Below are positions 34,324 through 42,138 of a DNA stretch of 64,000 nt, piece after piece (the stretch's first letter is position 1; each line of letters begins with the position of its first letter). The DNA is taken from NCBI RefSeq assembly GCF_900103585.1, contig NZ_FNHV01000008.1, positions 62,001-126,000 on the forward strand, given 5' to 3'. The notes under the pieces are model-generated. The model saw only the letters and a program-made list of their open reading frames with translations, ran no database searches and was not told the origin of the DNA. A program made the translations under genes and the position numbers. Origin of the DNA: Streptomyces sp. cf386 (lineage in GTDB: Bacteria > Actinomycetota > Actinomycetes > Streptomycetales > Streptomycetaceae).

Positions 34324-35133
34324 CTACTCGGCGCTGCCGTCGGCCTTCCTCCAGTAGACCCCGTGCGTACCGTGCTCAGCCAAGGTCTGGGGGATGACGA
34401 ACTCCGGGTACTTCCAGTGCAGGTTGAAGTAGCCGGGCGCGTTCAGGGGGGACCTCAGGTCGCACACCGGGTCGGCGGTGATGCAGTACCGCGCGACCGG
34501 AATGCCGTTGAACTCCGCCGGGCCGACGCCGGGAGAGGTGGCCACCCCGGGAATGCCCACCCCCTTGGGGATCTTCGCCCCGAGGCCGGTGTCGGGCTGC
34601 ATCGGGTCGGCGTAGAGCACACCGTCGACCTGCGAGAGCGGAATGCCGGTGCTGCCGGCCGCGATCGTCTGGAGCACCTCGTCGGCGATCTGTGCGCCCT
34701 GGGAGTAGCCGGTGATCGTGAGATGTGCGGCCGGGTGCCGACGGTGGGTTTCCTTCGCCGTCTCCAACGCCGCCTGGTAGCCCTTCTGCACGCTGGAGTC
34801 GTAGGTCGGTGCGGTGAGAGCGTCGGGGTTGACGTTCAGGCCGTCGACGAGCCCGCCGTGGGGGCCGATGAGCGGGCCGGCGCTGGCCGGGTAGCACACC
34901 GGGACCGCGGAGGAACCGAGGTTGAGAGCCTGGTTCGCCCGGTCGTAGGAGTCGGTGGCGGTGTCGCATCCGGGCCGGGACTTCGTGGGACCGGTTCCGC
35001 CGATCTGGATGTAGTAGTGCTCCGCGTCGGCCGCCTGCGCGGCGGAGGGGAAGGCCACAGCGGTGCCGACCGCCAGCGCCGCCGTCGTGGCCGCGACGCC
35101 GACAGCCCGTGCCAGCCTGCTCGTACTCGACAT
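34324..35133 (-). CDS. Secreted cutinase/PE-PPE-like alpha/beta hydrolase
   Basis: A 269-residue protein; ATG 35133 follows GGGGAGA. A signal peptide (RLARAVG, hydrophobic core, cleavage near AQA-AD) leads to a hydrolase domain. The nucleophile Ser lies in ITGYSQGAQ (G-x-S-x-G), a likely acid in the ADPVCDL segment, and paired Cys are present as in cutinases. Related proteins are esterases acting on lipids or polyesters outside the cell. The long LIGPHGGLVDGLNVNPDA segment resembles the PE-PPE C-terminal domain family. Confidence 0.78.
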   Translation of the reverse strand: MSSTSRLARAVGVAATTAALAVGTAVAFPSAAQAADAEHYYIQIGGTGPTKSRPGCDTATDSYDRANQALNLGSSAVPVCYPASAGPLIGPHGGLVDGLNVNPDALTAPTYDSSVQKGYQAALETAKETHRRHPAAHLTITGYSQGAQIADEVLQTIAAGSTGIPLSQVDGVLYADPMQPDTGLGAKIPKGVGIPGVATSPGVGPAEFNGIPVARYCITADPVCDLRSPLNAPGYFNLHWKYPEFVIPQTLAEHGTHGVYWRKADGSAE

Positions 35134-35271
35134 GTCTGATCTCCCCGTGAAGTCGTGGGCGTACCCGTCAACGAACAGATCCGACGCTAGGAAAGGCCCT
35201 TCACATCGCGATGACATGCTGATGACTGCGCAGGTGAGGGGCATGGCATGCGCTTGCGGTGGCGCCTTGTG

Positions 35272-36309
35272 TCACCCCCGGCCGGGCAGTTCGGTGGACA
35301 GCCGCCCCGACAGCGCCTTGAGGAACTCGGGCGCGTCGAAGATCGCGCCGGCCGAGGCGACGCCGACCGTCCTGGTCTGCCCGGTGAGGATGCGGTGGAC
35401 CGCCTCCACGGCGAGGGGCGCGGTGACGGCGTAGATGTCCTGCCCCCTTGCCACAGCGCGCCGTTCGATGCCGCCGGAGCGTACGACGACGTCGACGAGG
35501 AAGGTCTGCGCCGACCGGCCGTGCTCGTCGACCGCGGCCGGTGCCGGGGTGTCCGGTGCCGCCAGCTCCCTGGCCGCCTCCGTCGTCATGTAGGTGCGCA
35601 CCTCCGGAACGGACAGGTGGCTGGGGACGGTGACGACGTCGGCCATCGTGAACTCGCCGATGACGGTCCTGGTGCCCATCGGGTCGGGGAAGGGCCACTC
35701 CAGGGTCGGCGCGGTGTCGTCGCGGTACTCCAGGCGCCCGCCCGCGTAGCGGACGCGTCGGCCGCCTCGTCGCGACCGGGAGACGTCGCCCGCGGCACGC
35801 GTCCCGGCGGTGGGGTGCCAGCCGCTCAGCCCGTACGCGATGTGCGCCTCGTCGGCCGTCGTCCAGTCGCCCATCGCCGCGGTGGCCAGCAGGTCGCCGA
35901 GACCGCCGTAGAAGGCCATCGCCGGGACGATCACCGCTCCCTCGGCGCGAGCGCGGTCCGTGAAGTGCGTGAACGTGTCGAGGTTGGCCTCGATCTCGGC
36001 CGCCACGTCCACGTACGGGATCCCGGCGCGCAGGGCCGCCTCGATCACGGGGGCGGCGGTCAGGGCGAACGGTCCGGCACAGTTGATCACGGCGACCGCG
36101 CCGGCCAGCGCACGGTCCAGCGAGGCCGGGTCGTCGACGGACGCCGGCCGGGTGTCGAGGCCGGGCTCGGACTCCGCCAGCGCCCGCAGCTTGTCGGCGT
36201 CGCGGCCGGAGGCGACCGGGACGAACCCACGATCCCGCAGCTCTGCCACCACGAAGCGCCCGGTGTGCCCGTAGGCGCCGAAGACCGCCACCGTGTTTCC
36301 CGATCCCAT
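35272..36309 (-). CDS. Saccharopine dehydrogenase-like NAD(P)-binding protein
   Basis: A 345-residue protein; ATG 36309 follows GGGGAGAAG. The N-terminal Rossmann fold (VAVFGAYGHTGRFVVAEL) and following VINCAGPFALTAAPVIEAAL identify the saccharopine dehydrogenase-like/trans-acting enoyl reductase superfamily. The rest is a divergent substrate domain. The substrate is unknown. It is divergent from a GlxA-type AraC regulator that shares a strong inverted repeat in the 131-base gap, so it is the likely target of that regulator. Confidence 0.83.
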   Translation of the reverse strand: MGSGNTVAVFGAYGHTGRFVVAELRDRGFVPVASGRDADKLRALAESEPGLDTRPASVDDPASLDRALAGAVAVINCAGPFALTAAPVIEAALRAGIPYVDVAAEIEANLDTFTHFTDRARAEGAVIVPAMAFYGGLGDLLATAAMGDWTTADEAHIAYGLSGWHPTAGTRAAGDVSRSRRGGRRVRYAGGRLEYRDDTAPTLEWPFPDPMGTRTVIGEFTMADVVTVPSHLSVPEVRTYMTTEAARELAAPDTPAPAAVDEHGRSAQTFLVDVVVRSGGIERRAVARGQDIYAVTAPLAVEAVHRILTGQTRTVGVASAGAIFDAPEFLKALSGRLSTELPGRG

Positions 36310-36406
36310 GACTTCTCCCCGTGCTGCTCGAATGGTCCGCGCGACCGGCGCGACCGGCTTGATCCGCTGTGGAACATCCTGGCGAGGGTCGGCGGTCCGC
36401 CGTGAG

Positions 36407-36441
36407 TGTCCGGAACGACAGGGCTCGTACAATTCCGGACA
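36407..36441. promoter_or_regulatory. 9-bp inverted repeat bracketing the -10 box and start codon of the AraC gene
   Basis: TGTCCGGAA (36407-36415) and TTCCGGACA (36433-36441) are perfect arms with a 17-base spacer. TACAAT (36428-36433) is a good -10 box only 7 bases before the ATG at 36441. The transcript is therefore probably leaderless, and a repressor bound here would block it directly. Confidence 0.6.
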
Positions 36442-37403
36442 TGGGCACTGTCGCGCTGGCCGTCACCGACGGCATGCTCCACTTCGAACTGTCCGTGGCC
36501 CACGAGGTGTTCGGCTCCGCCCCGGCCGGCGTGCGGGTGCCTTGGTACGACCTCGCCGTCTGCGGGTCGGACGCCGTGCGGGTCGGCCGGTTCCGGCTGG
36601 AGCCCGACCACGGGCTCGACCGGCTCCGGTACGCCGACACCGTGATCGTCCCCGGCTGGGCGAACGTCGACGTGGCTCCGCCGGCCGGCCTGGTCGACGC
36701 GGTGCGCGCGGCCCACGAGGCGGGCGCCCGGGTGGCCTCCCTCTGCACGGGTGCGTTCGTCCTGGCCGCCGCCGGACTGCTGGACGGAAGGCGCGCGACC
36801 ACGCACTGGGCGCACACGGAGGTACTCGCCGAGCGCTACCCCGAGGTGGCGGTCGACCCCGACGTGCTCTACGTCGACAACGGCAGCGTGCTCACGTCGG
36901 CGGGCAAGGCCGCCGCGCTGGACCTGTGCCTGCACCTCGTCCGCCTCGACCACGGCTCGGCGATCGCCAACACCGTCGCCCGCCGGCTGGTCGTGCCGCC
37001 CCACCGGGCGGGCGGCCAGGCCCAGTTCGTCGCCGCCCCCGTACCCTCCCGGGACGACCACCCGCTCTCCGCGCTGCTCCCCTGGATCGTCGAACGCCTG
37101 GACCGCCCGCTGACCGTGGAGGATCTGGCCCGCCGGGCCCGGATGAGCTCACGCCACCTGGGCCGCCACTTCAGGGCGGCCACCGGCACCACCCCGCTGC
37201 AATGGCTGCTCACCCAACGGATCCGCCGTGCCCAGGAGTTGCTGGAGAGCACCGACGACAGTGTCGACGCCATCGCGGCGGCCACCGGCATGGGCACCGC
37301 CACGACACTGCGCCGACACTTCAACCGCACCCTCGGAGTGCCCCCGGACACCTACCGGCGCACCTTCCGCTCAGGGCCCGGCCCGGTCAGGCCGACGCCC
37401 TGA
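36441..37403 (+). CDS. GlxA/FtrA-type AraC family regulator (DJ-1/PfpI + HTH)
   Basis: A 320-residue protein. The N-terminal DJ-1/PfpI-like domain (about 1-185) has the family's Cys in ASLCTGAFVLAAAG. The C-terminal AraC double HTH (about 215-315) has RRARMSSRHLGRHFRAATG and the ending FNRTLGVPPDTYRRTF. ATG 36441 starts this domain exactly and sits 7 bases after a -10-like TACAAT. It is likely to control the divergent saccharopine-dehydrogenase-like gene and itself. Its 3' end overlaps the convergent flavoprotein gene by 17 bases. Confidence 0.9.
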   Translation: MGTVALAVTDGMLHFELSVAHEVFGSAPAGVRVPWYDLAVCGSDAVRVGRFRLEPDHGLDRLRYADTVIVPGWANVDVAPPAGLVDAVRAAHEAGARVASLCTGAFVLAAAGLLDGRRATTHWAHTEVLAERYPEVAVDPDVLYVDNGSVLTSAGKAAALDLCLHLVRLDHGSAIANTVARRLVVPPHRAGGQAQFVAAPVPSRDDHPLSALLPWIVERLDRPLTVEDLARRARMSSRHLGRHFRAATGTTPLQWLLTQRIRRAQELLESTDDSVDAIAAATGMGTATTLRRHFNRTLGVPPDTYRRTFRSGPGPVRPTP

Positions 37404-38586
37404 CCGCCGAGCCCGCCCCGGCCGGCTCCCACACGACGCGGCGGCGCCGGGTCGGGAGGCCGAACGTCGGGTTGGCGACGCTCCAGGCCGCGCCCTTGCA
37501 GACCAGCTCCTTGTAGACCGCGGCGAGGCGTCCCGTCAGGGCCGCCCGGACGGCGCGGTCGTCGGCGGTGACGTACTGGATCAGGCCCTCCTTGCGGCCC
37601 AGCGAGATGCACTGGTTGAAGTAGCGGAGCGGCACGTTCGGGAGCTTCCCGCCGGTCAGACGTGCCGTGATGGCCTCGGCCGCCTGCCACGCGGTGAAGC
37701 CGCCCGAGGCGCACGACATCCGCAGCGGCTTGTCGCCTGCGCCCATCGCCAGGGCCGCGTCGCCGATGGCGTACACGTCGGGGTGGGAGACCGAGCGCAT
37801 GGTCCCGTCGACCACGATCTGGCCGGTGTCGGTGACGTCCAGGGTGGTGGCCCGCGCGAGCGGGTGGACGGCGAAGCCGGTGGTCCAGACGGTGACCGCG
37901 GCCGGGATCGTGCCGCCGTCGGCGGTGGTGACGTGGTCGGCCGCGACCTCGGTGACCGCGGCGTGCTCGTGCACGGTGACGTCGAGCCCGTCGAGGACCT
38001 TCCGCAGGTGCCGGGTGCCCTTGGGGGAGAGCCAGTCGCCGAGAGCGCCGCGGGCGGCCAGGGCGACGTCGAGGTCGGGGCGGGCCTCGGCGATCTCGGT
38101 CACGGCCTCCAGGCCGGTCAGGCCGCCGCCGACCACGACCACGGACTGTCCGGCGTCCAGGCCGGCCAGGCGCTCGCGCAGCCGGAGCGCTCCCGGGCGG
38201 GAGGCGATCTCGTGGGCGTGCTCGGTGGTGCCGGGGACACCGTGGTCGCTCCAGGCGCTGCCGAGGGCGTACACCAGGGTGTCGTAGTGCACCAGCTCCT
38301 GCGTGCCGTCGGCGTCGGTGACGGCGACCGTCCTGCGGTCGACGTCCACGCCGGTGACCTTCGCGAGCCGCAGTTCGACGCCGGTGCCCGCGAACATCTC
38401 CTTGAAGGGCCGGGGCGTGAGCTCCTGGCCGACCGCGAGCTGGTGCATTCGTACGCGCTCGACGAAGTCGGGCTCGGCGTTCACGAGGGTGATGGTGACG
38501 TCCGCGCGGTGCAGCCGCTTGGCGAGGCGCCCGGCCGCGGTGACACCGGTGTAGCCGGCTCCGAGGACGACGATGCGGTGCTGCAT
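37387..38586 (-). CDS. NAD(P)/FAD-dependent oxidoreductase, NDH-2-like
   Basis: A 399-residue protein with two dinucleotide folds: FAD near the N-terminus (VVLGAGYTGVTAAGRLA) and NAD(P)H near 160 (VVVVGGGLTGLEAV). The FAD-contacting VYAIGDAALA is near 290. This matches type II NADH dehydrogenase-like flavoproteins. An ECF41 sigma factor gene lies just upstream on the same strand; ECF41 factors are known to sit beside carboxymuconolactone decarboxylase, oxidoreductase or epimerase genes, their usual targets. A consensus Crp site lies 83 bases upstream of the start. Confidence 0.87.
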   Translation of the reverse strand: MQHRIVVLGAGYTGVTAAGRLAKRLHRADVTITLVNAEPDFVERVRMHQLAVGQELTPRPFKEMFAGTGVELRLAKVTGVDVDRRTVAVTDADGTQELVHYDTLVYALGSAWSDHGVPGTTEHAHEIASRPGALRLRERLAGLDAGQSVVVVGGGLTGLEAVTEIAEARPDLDVALAARGALGDWLSPKGTRHLRKVLDGLDVTVHEHAAVTEVAADHVTTADGGTIPAAVTVWTTGFAVHPLARATTLDVTDTGQIVVDGTMRSVSHPDVYAIGDAALAMGAGDKPLRMSCASGGFTAWQAAEAITARLTGGKLPNVPLRYFNQCISLGRKEGLIQYVTADDRAVRAALTGRLAAVYKELVCKGAAWSVANPTFGLPTRRRRVVWEPAGAGSAVRASA

Positions 38587-38668
38587 GTCCGTACTCCTGT
38601 CTTGGGCGGATCTTGCGCTGATTCGCCCCTTGAACCGGGCAGCTCGCCGTTTCCTGACAGGAATGGAA

Positions 38669-38684
38669 TGTGAAGCACGTCACA
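38669..38684. promoter_or_regulatory. Consensus Crp-type site upstream of the NDH-2-like gene
   Basis: TGTGAAGCACGTCACA is a perfect TGTGA-N6-TCACA palindrome and also fits the Streptomyces Crp pattern GTG-N6-GNCAC. It lies between the sigma factor stop (38702) and the flavoprotein start (38586). A TGTCAGG motif, read on the minus strand at 38653-38659, could be an ECF-type -35 element; I do not see a convincing -10. Confidence 0.6.
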
Positions 38685-38701
38685 TGGGTCGGCAGGGGAG
38701 G

Positions 38702-39649
38702 TCAGAAGGCGTTGAGCAGCAGAGGCTCCCCGTGGTCCATCGCCGCCCACCGCTCCGCCGCGCGTCCGAGCTTGTCGGGGTTGACCTGGTTGCGGACCCC
38801 GACGATGCCCTCGGCGGTCACCTCCAGGCACATGACGCCGATGACCCGGCCGTCGAGGACCGCCACGACGGCCGGGTCGCCGTTGGCGGTCGCGGCGTAG
38901 ATCTCGGGCGAGCCGCCGACGATGGCGCGCTTGGCCTCGCCGGGCTTGAACAGACCCCGCAGGAACTTCGCCACCGCGACAGCGCCCTCGAACGCCTTCG
39001 CGCGGGCCGGGACCTTGCCGCCGCCGTCGCCGATCGAGACGGCGTCCTGGGTGAGCAGCCGGACGAGCGGCTCGGTACGACCGCTGGTGGCCGCCTCCAG
39101 GAACTCCTCCACGATGCGCCGCGCGGCGGCCTCGTCGACCTCGGTGCGGGCCTTGCCGGCCGCGACGTGCTTCTTGGCACGGTGCAGGATCTGCTGGCTG
39201 GCGGCCTCGCTGAGGTCGAGGATCTCGGCGATCTCCCGGTGCGGGTAGTCGAAGGCCTCCCGCAGCACGTACACCGCCCGCTCGCCCGGCGAGAGGCGTT
39301 CGAGTACGGCGAGGACGGCGAACGAGATCGATTCGCGCTGCTCGGCGGTGTCGGCCGGGCCGAGCATAGGGTCACCGGCGAGGAGCGGCTCGGGGAGCCA
39401 TTGGCCCACGTAGGTCTCGCGCCGGGCGCGGGCCGAGGTGAGCTGGTTGAGGCACAGGTTGGTGAGTACCTTCGTCAGCCAGGCCTCGGGGACCTCGATG
39501 CGGTCGATGTCGGCGGCCTGCCAGCGCAGGAACGTTTCCTGCACGGCGTCCTCGGCCTCGCTCGCGGAGCCGAGGAGGCGATAGGCGATGGCCTCCAGGC
39601 GGGGCCTCGTTGCCTCGAACCGGTCCACGTCGTTCACGGTCAGCGCCAT
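38702..39649 (-). CDS. ECF41-family RNA polymerase sigma factor with SnoaL-like C-terminal extension
   Basis: A 315-residue protein. Sigma region 2 (about 15-80) and region 4 (about 125-175) are followed by a long C-terminal domain (about 190-315). The three ECF41 marker motifs are all present: WLPEP between the sigma regions, and DGGGK and NPDKL in the extension. ECF41 factors have no separate anti-sigma; the extension itself modulates activity. ATG 39649 is taken as the start because the preceding in-frame sequence belongs to the membrane-protein gene it overlaps by 10 bases. Confidence 0.92.
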   Translation of the reverse strand: MALTVNDVDRFEATRPRLEAIAYRLLGSASEAEDAVQETFLRWQAADIDRIEVPEAWLTKVLTNLCLNQLTSARARRETYVGQWLPEPLLAGDPMLGPADTAEQRESISFAVLAVLERLSPGERAVYVLREAFDYPHREIAEILDLSEAASQQILHRAKKHVAAGKARTEVDEAAARRIVEEFLEAATSGRTEPLVRLLTQDAVSIGDGGGKVPARAKAFEGAVAVAKFLRGLFKPGEAKRAIVGGSPEIYAATANGDPAVVAVLDGRVIGVMCLEVTAEGIVGVRNQVNPDKLGRAAERWAAMDHGEPLLLNAF

Positions 39650-40389
39650 GATTCGGATCCTAGTCCCCTGGCGGTCTCGGAAGCCCGGTCGGAAGGCGTG
39701 GCACTCGGCGTCGTAGCGGTCGTCACCGAGATGCTGTCGCCGACGCGCATCCGGGCGTAGAACCACTTGGCGTCCCCGCCGTCGAGGGCGATCCAGTCGC
39801 TGGTGACCTTGTACTCGCCGAGGGCCAACGGCTTGGTGTAGCTGCCGACGTAGAGAGGCTGGTCCCGTGTGTCGCGCAGCTCGACCACGTAGGGGACGGC
39901 CACGTCGACGGGGCCCTTGGAGGGCACACCTATGACCAGGTCGCTGACGGCGTGTTTCTTGACCACCGTCAGCGGGCCCGCGAACCTGACGGAGCCGTCG
40001 TATCCCGCGAGAAACGGCAGTACCCGGCCGTCGACCGTGAGGGTGCGCTCGGACAGGAGGAGCGTGCCGGCGACCGGTTCGGGGGCGCCCGGGGACGGCG
40101 GGACGGACTGGGCCGGGCCGCTCGTCGGACCGCTCGTGGGCCCGCTCGTCGCCCCGTCCGCGGCCGGGATGTGAGGCCGGACCGAACGGTCCGCGGGCCC
40201 GTCGAGGGCCGATGTCAGGGCGAGGCCCAGCAGGGCGAGGGCCGCGGTTCCCGCGCCGAGGGTCACGGTGGCACGGCGGCGGCGCCTGCGGCGCACGGCA
40301 CGGCCGCGTATCCCGGCGCCGTCGACGACCGGTGGGGTGGCCCGGCTCGCGGCCAACTCGCGCAGCCGGTCGGAGAGTTCATCGGACAC
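39640..40389 (-). CDS. Single-pass membrane protein, candidate anti-sigma partner of the SigE-type ECF factor
   Basis: A 249-residue protein; GTG 40389 has GGAGGAGAG upstream and overlaps the sigma factor gene end by 11 bases. A short cytoplasmic N-terminus (about 35 residues), an Arg cluster (RRRRRRR), one membrane helix (about 42-62), a Gly/Pro/Ser linker and an extracytoplasmic domain (about 110-249) make up the protein. No zinc-binding H-x3-C-x2-C motif is present, so it is not a classic ZAS anti-sigma. Coupling to the sigma gene suggests a regulatory role. Function is otherwise unknown. Confidence 0.72.
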   Translation of the reverse strand: MSDELSDRLRELAASRATPPVVDGAGIRGRAVRRRRRRRATVTLGAGTAALALLGLALTSALDGPADRSVRPHIPAADGATSGPTSGPTSGPAQSVPPSPGAPEPVAGTLLLSERTLTVDGRVLPFLAGYDGSVRFAGPLTVVKKHAVSDLVIGVPSKGPVDVAVPYVVELRDTRDQPLYVGSYTKPLALGEYKVTSDWIALDGGDAKWFYARMRVGDSISVTTATTPSATPSDRASETARGLGSESWR

Positions 40390-40894
40390 GGCCGCTCTCC
40401 TCCCGTACCGGCCCGTCGGCCTCGTCCACCGCGAGACGCTTCGCCAGAGCCGCCCGCCCCCGGGACAGCCTCGCCTTGACCGTCCCCACGGGCGCACCGG
40501 TCTCGGAGGCTACCTGCTGCACGCTCAGGTCACACAAATGGTGCAGGACGATCGCCATCCGCTGAACCTCGGGCAGTTCGCGCAGGGCGGCCACGAGCGC
40601 GGTGTGCTCGGGGTCCGGCCCGGGGGTGGAGTCGGGCGGCGGAGTGCGCCGTACCAGTTCCAGCCAGCGTTTCGCCCGCCGCCAGCGGCTCACCGCCAGC
40701 CGCATGGCGACCGTACGGATCCATGCCTCGGGGGCACTGTCCGCGAGGAACTGTCTGCGCCGGCCCCAGGCCCGTACGAACGCTTCCTGTACGACGTCCT
40801 GGGCCTCGCCGTGGTCTCCGGTGAAGGCGTAGAGCTGTCCGGTCAGCCGGGGGAACGCGGTCGCGTAGAACGCGTCGAACTCTTCCTCCGTCAT
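40379..40894 (-). CDS. SigE-family ECF RNA polymerase sigma factor
   Basis: A 171-residue, two-domain ECF sigma. Region 2 is at about 10-75 (TGDHGEAQDVVQEAFVRAW) and region 4 at about 105-160 (LSVQQVASETGAPVGTVKARLSRG). ATG 40894 is preferred, with GGTGGGGG just upstream. It forms an operon with the membrane protein at 39640-40389 and then the ECF41 gene, and is divergent from a membrane-tethered sigma-like protein and a glycosyltransferase. An envelope-stress role is inferred from context. Confidence 0.9.
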   Translation of the reverse strand: MTEEEFDAFYATAFPRLTGQLYAFTGDHGEAQDVVQEAFVRAWGRRRQFLADSAPEAWIRTVAMRLAVSRWRRAKRWLELVRRTPPPDSTPGPDPEHTALVAALRELPEVQRMAIVLHHLCDLSVQQVASETGAPVGTVKARLSRGRAALAKRLAVDEADGPVREESGRVR

Positions 40895-41085
40895 GCCCCC
40901 ACCGGAATCCGTGCCCTCTCCTTGCAACCCGGCCACCTCCGCCGTGCGTACAGGTCCCGTCCGGGAAGACGGCGCACAGGGGTCCCAGGCTCCCCTTTTT
41001 CTCAACGGCGTTGGCTCCTCGGCTGCTCAACCTATCTCCACGCTCCATCAGTTGGCCCCAGTTCCCGAGCCGAAGGACCGCCCAC

Positions 41086-42138
41086 GTGCCACCGACCCCC
41101 CACGCACTCCCCGCAGGCCACGACTTCGCCGCCTACGCCCGCACGCACTGGTCCGGGCTGCTGGCGACCGCGCGGCTGCTCACCGAAGACCCCGGTGCGG
41201 CGGAGGAGTTGGTGCGGAGAACGCTGGTGCGGATGTGCGCGCGGTGGCGGCGCGTGCCGCGCAACGACGTGGACTTCCATGTACGGCGCTGTCTGGTGCG
41301 GGGCCATCTGCGCCCGGTGCGCGGCCGGCGGGCGGCGCGGCGGCGGGCCGTTCTGGTGCTGCGGTTCTGGGAGGGGCTGGCGGACGCGGAGATCGCCCAG
41401 TTGCTGGGCTGTTCGGTGGGCGCGGTGCGGGCCCAGGTCAGGCAGGGCCTCAAGGCGACCGGCGCCGACCCCGGACGGCTGCGCGAGGTGTACGCCCGCG
41501 CCGTCGAGGACGTCGTGCCGTCCGAGGCGCCGCTGGCCGACCTCCAGACAGGGGGCCGCATCCGGCGGCGGCGCCGCATCGCCGTGGCCTCGGCCGTGTG
41601 CGCGGCGCTGCTCACACCGGTCGCGCTGCTCGGCGTCGACCGCATGAGCGGTGCAAAGGACGGGACTTCCGGAGCCCGGGCCGGGGAGGGCACCGGTTCG
41701 GCGGCGAGCCCGATCCGGGTCGTGGCGCCGGGCGAGCGGGTGACCGCCGGGCCGGGGGTGCGGGTGTGGCTGACGGCGGATCGCGGGTACTGGTCGGTGC
41801 CGGTCCGCCTCAAGGGGCTGGAGGACAGCGAGCCCGCCCGCGACGAAGCGGGGGTCTCCCTGCGGGTCGACAACGTGGACGGCGGGTTCTTCCTGTCGGG
41901 CCTCTTCCACGGCCTGAAGGGCGAACCGAGCCGCGTCGAGGTGAGGACCGGCGACGGCACCGTCACCGCGAAGGTGCTCGTCCTGGCGGGCAGTCCGGGC
42001 TGGGGCCTTTGGTACGCGAGCGCGCCCGTGCCCGACAAGGACATGAAAGCGGTCCTCTCCACCGCCGGGGACGAGCGGATCGTCAAGGTGTACGACGCGT
42101 CGGGCCAGGTCGCCGCACGGTCGGAGCGCGAGTGGTGA
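41086..42138 (+). CDS. Sigma-like region fused to a membrane helix and an extracytoplasmic domain
   Basis: A 350-residue protein; GTG 41086 has AAGGA about 8 bases upstream. The N-terminal half is sigma-like: a shortened region 2 (about 10-75) and a clear region 4-type HTH (LADAEIAQLLGCSVGAVRAQ, about 100-140). A basic RRRRR stretch, one membrane helix (about 170-190) and a C-terminal domain (about 225-350) outside the membrane follow. It would be held at the membrane, perhaps as a tethered sigma or anti-sigma-like competitor for its divergent ECF neighbour. It overlaps the following GT51 gene (GTGA), so the two work together. Confidence 0.75.
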   Translation: MPPTPHALPAGHDFAAYARTHWSGLLATARLLTEDPGAAEELVRRTLVRMCARWRRVPRNDVDFHVRRCLVRGHLRPVRGRRAARRRAVLVLRFWEGLADAEIAQLLGCSVGAVRAQVRQGLKATGADPGRLREVYARAVEDVVPSEAPLADLQTGGRIRRRRRIAVASAVCAALLTPVALLGVDRMSGAKDGTSGARAGEGTGSAASPIRVVAPGERVTAGPGVRVWLTADRGYWSVPVRLKGLEDSEPARDEAGVSLRVDNVDGGFFLSGLFHGLKGEPSRVEVRTGDGTVTAKVLVLAGSPGWGLWYASAPVPDKDMKAVLSTAGDERIVKVYDASGQVAARSEREW

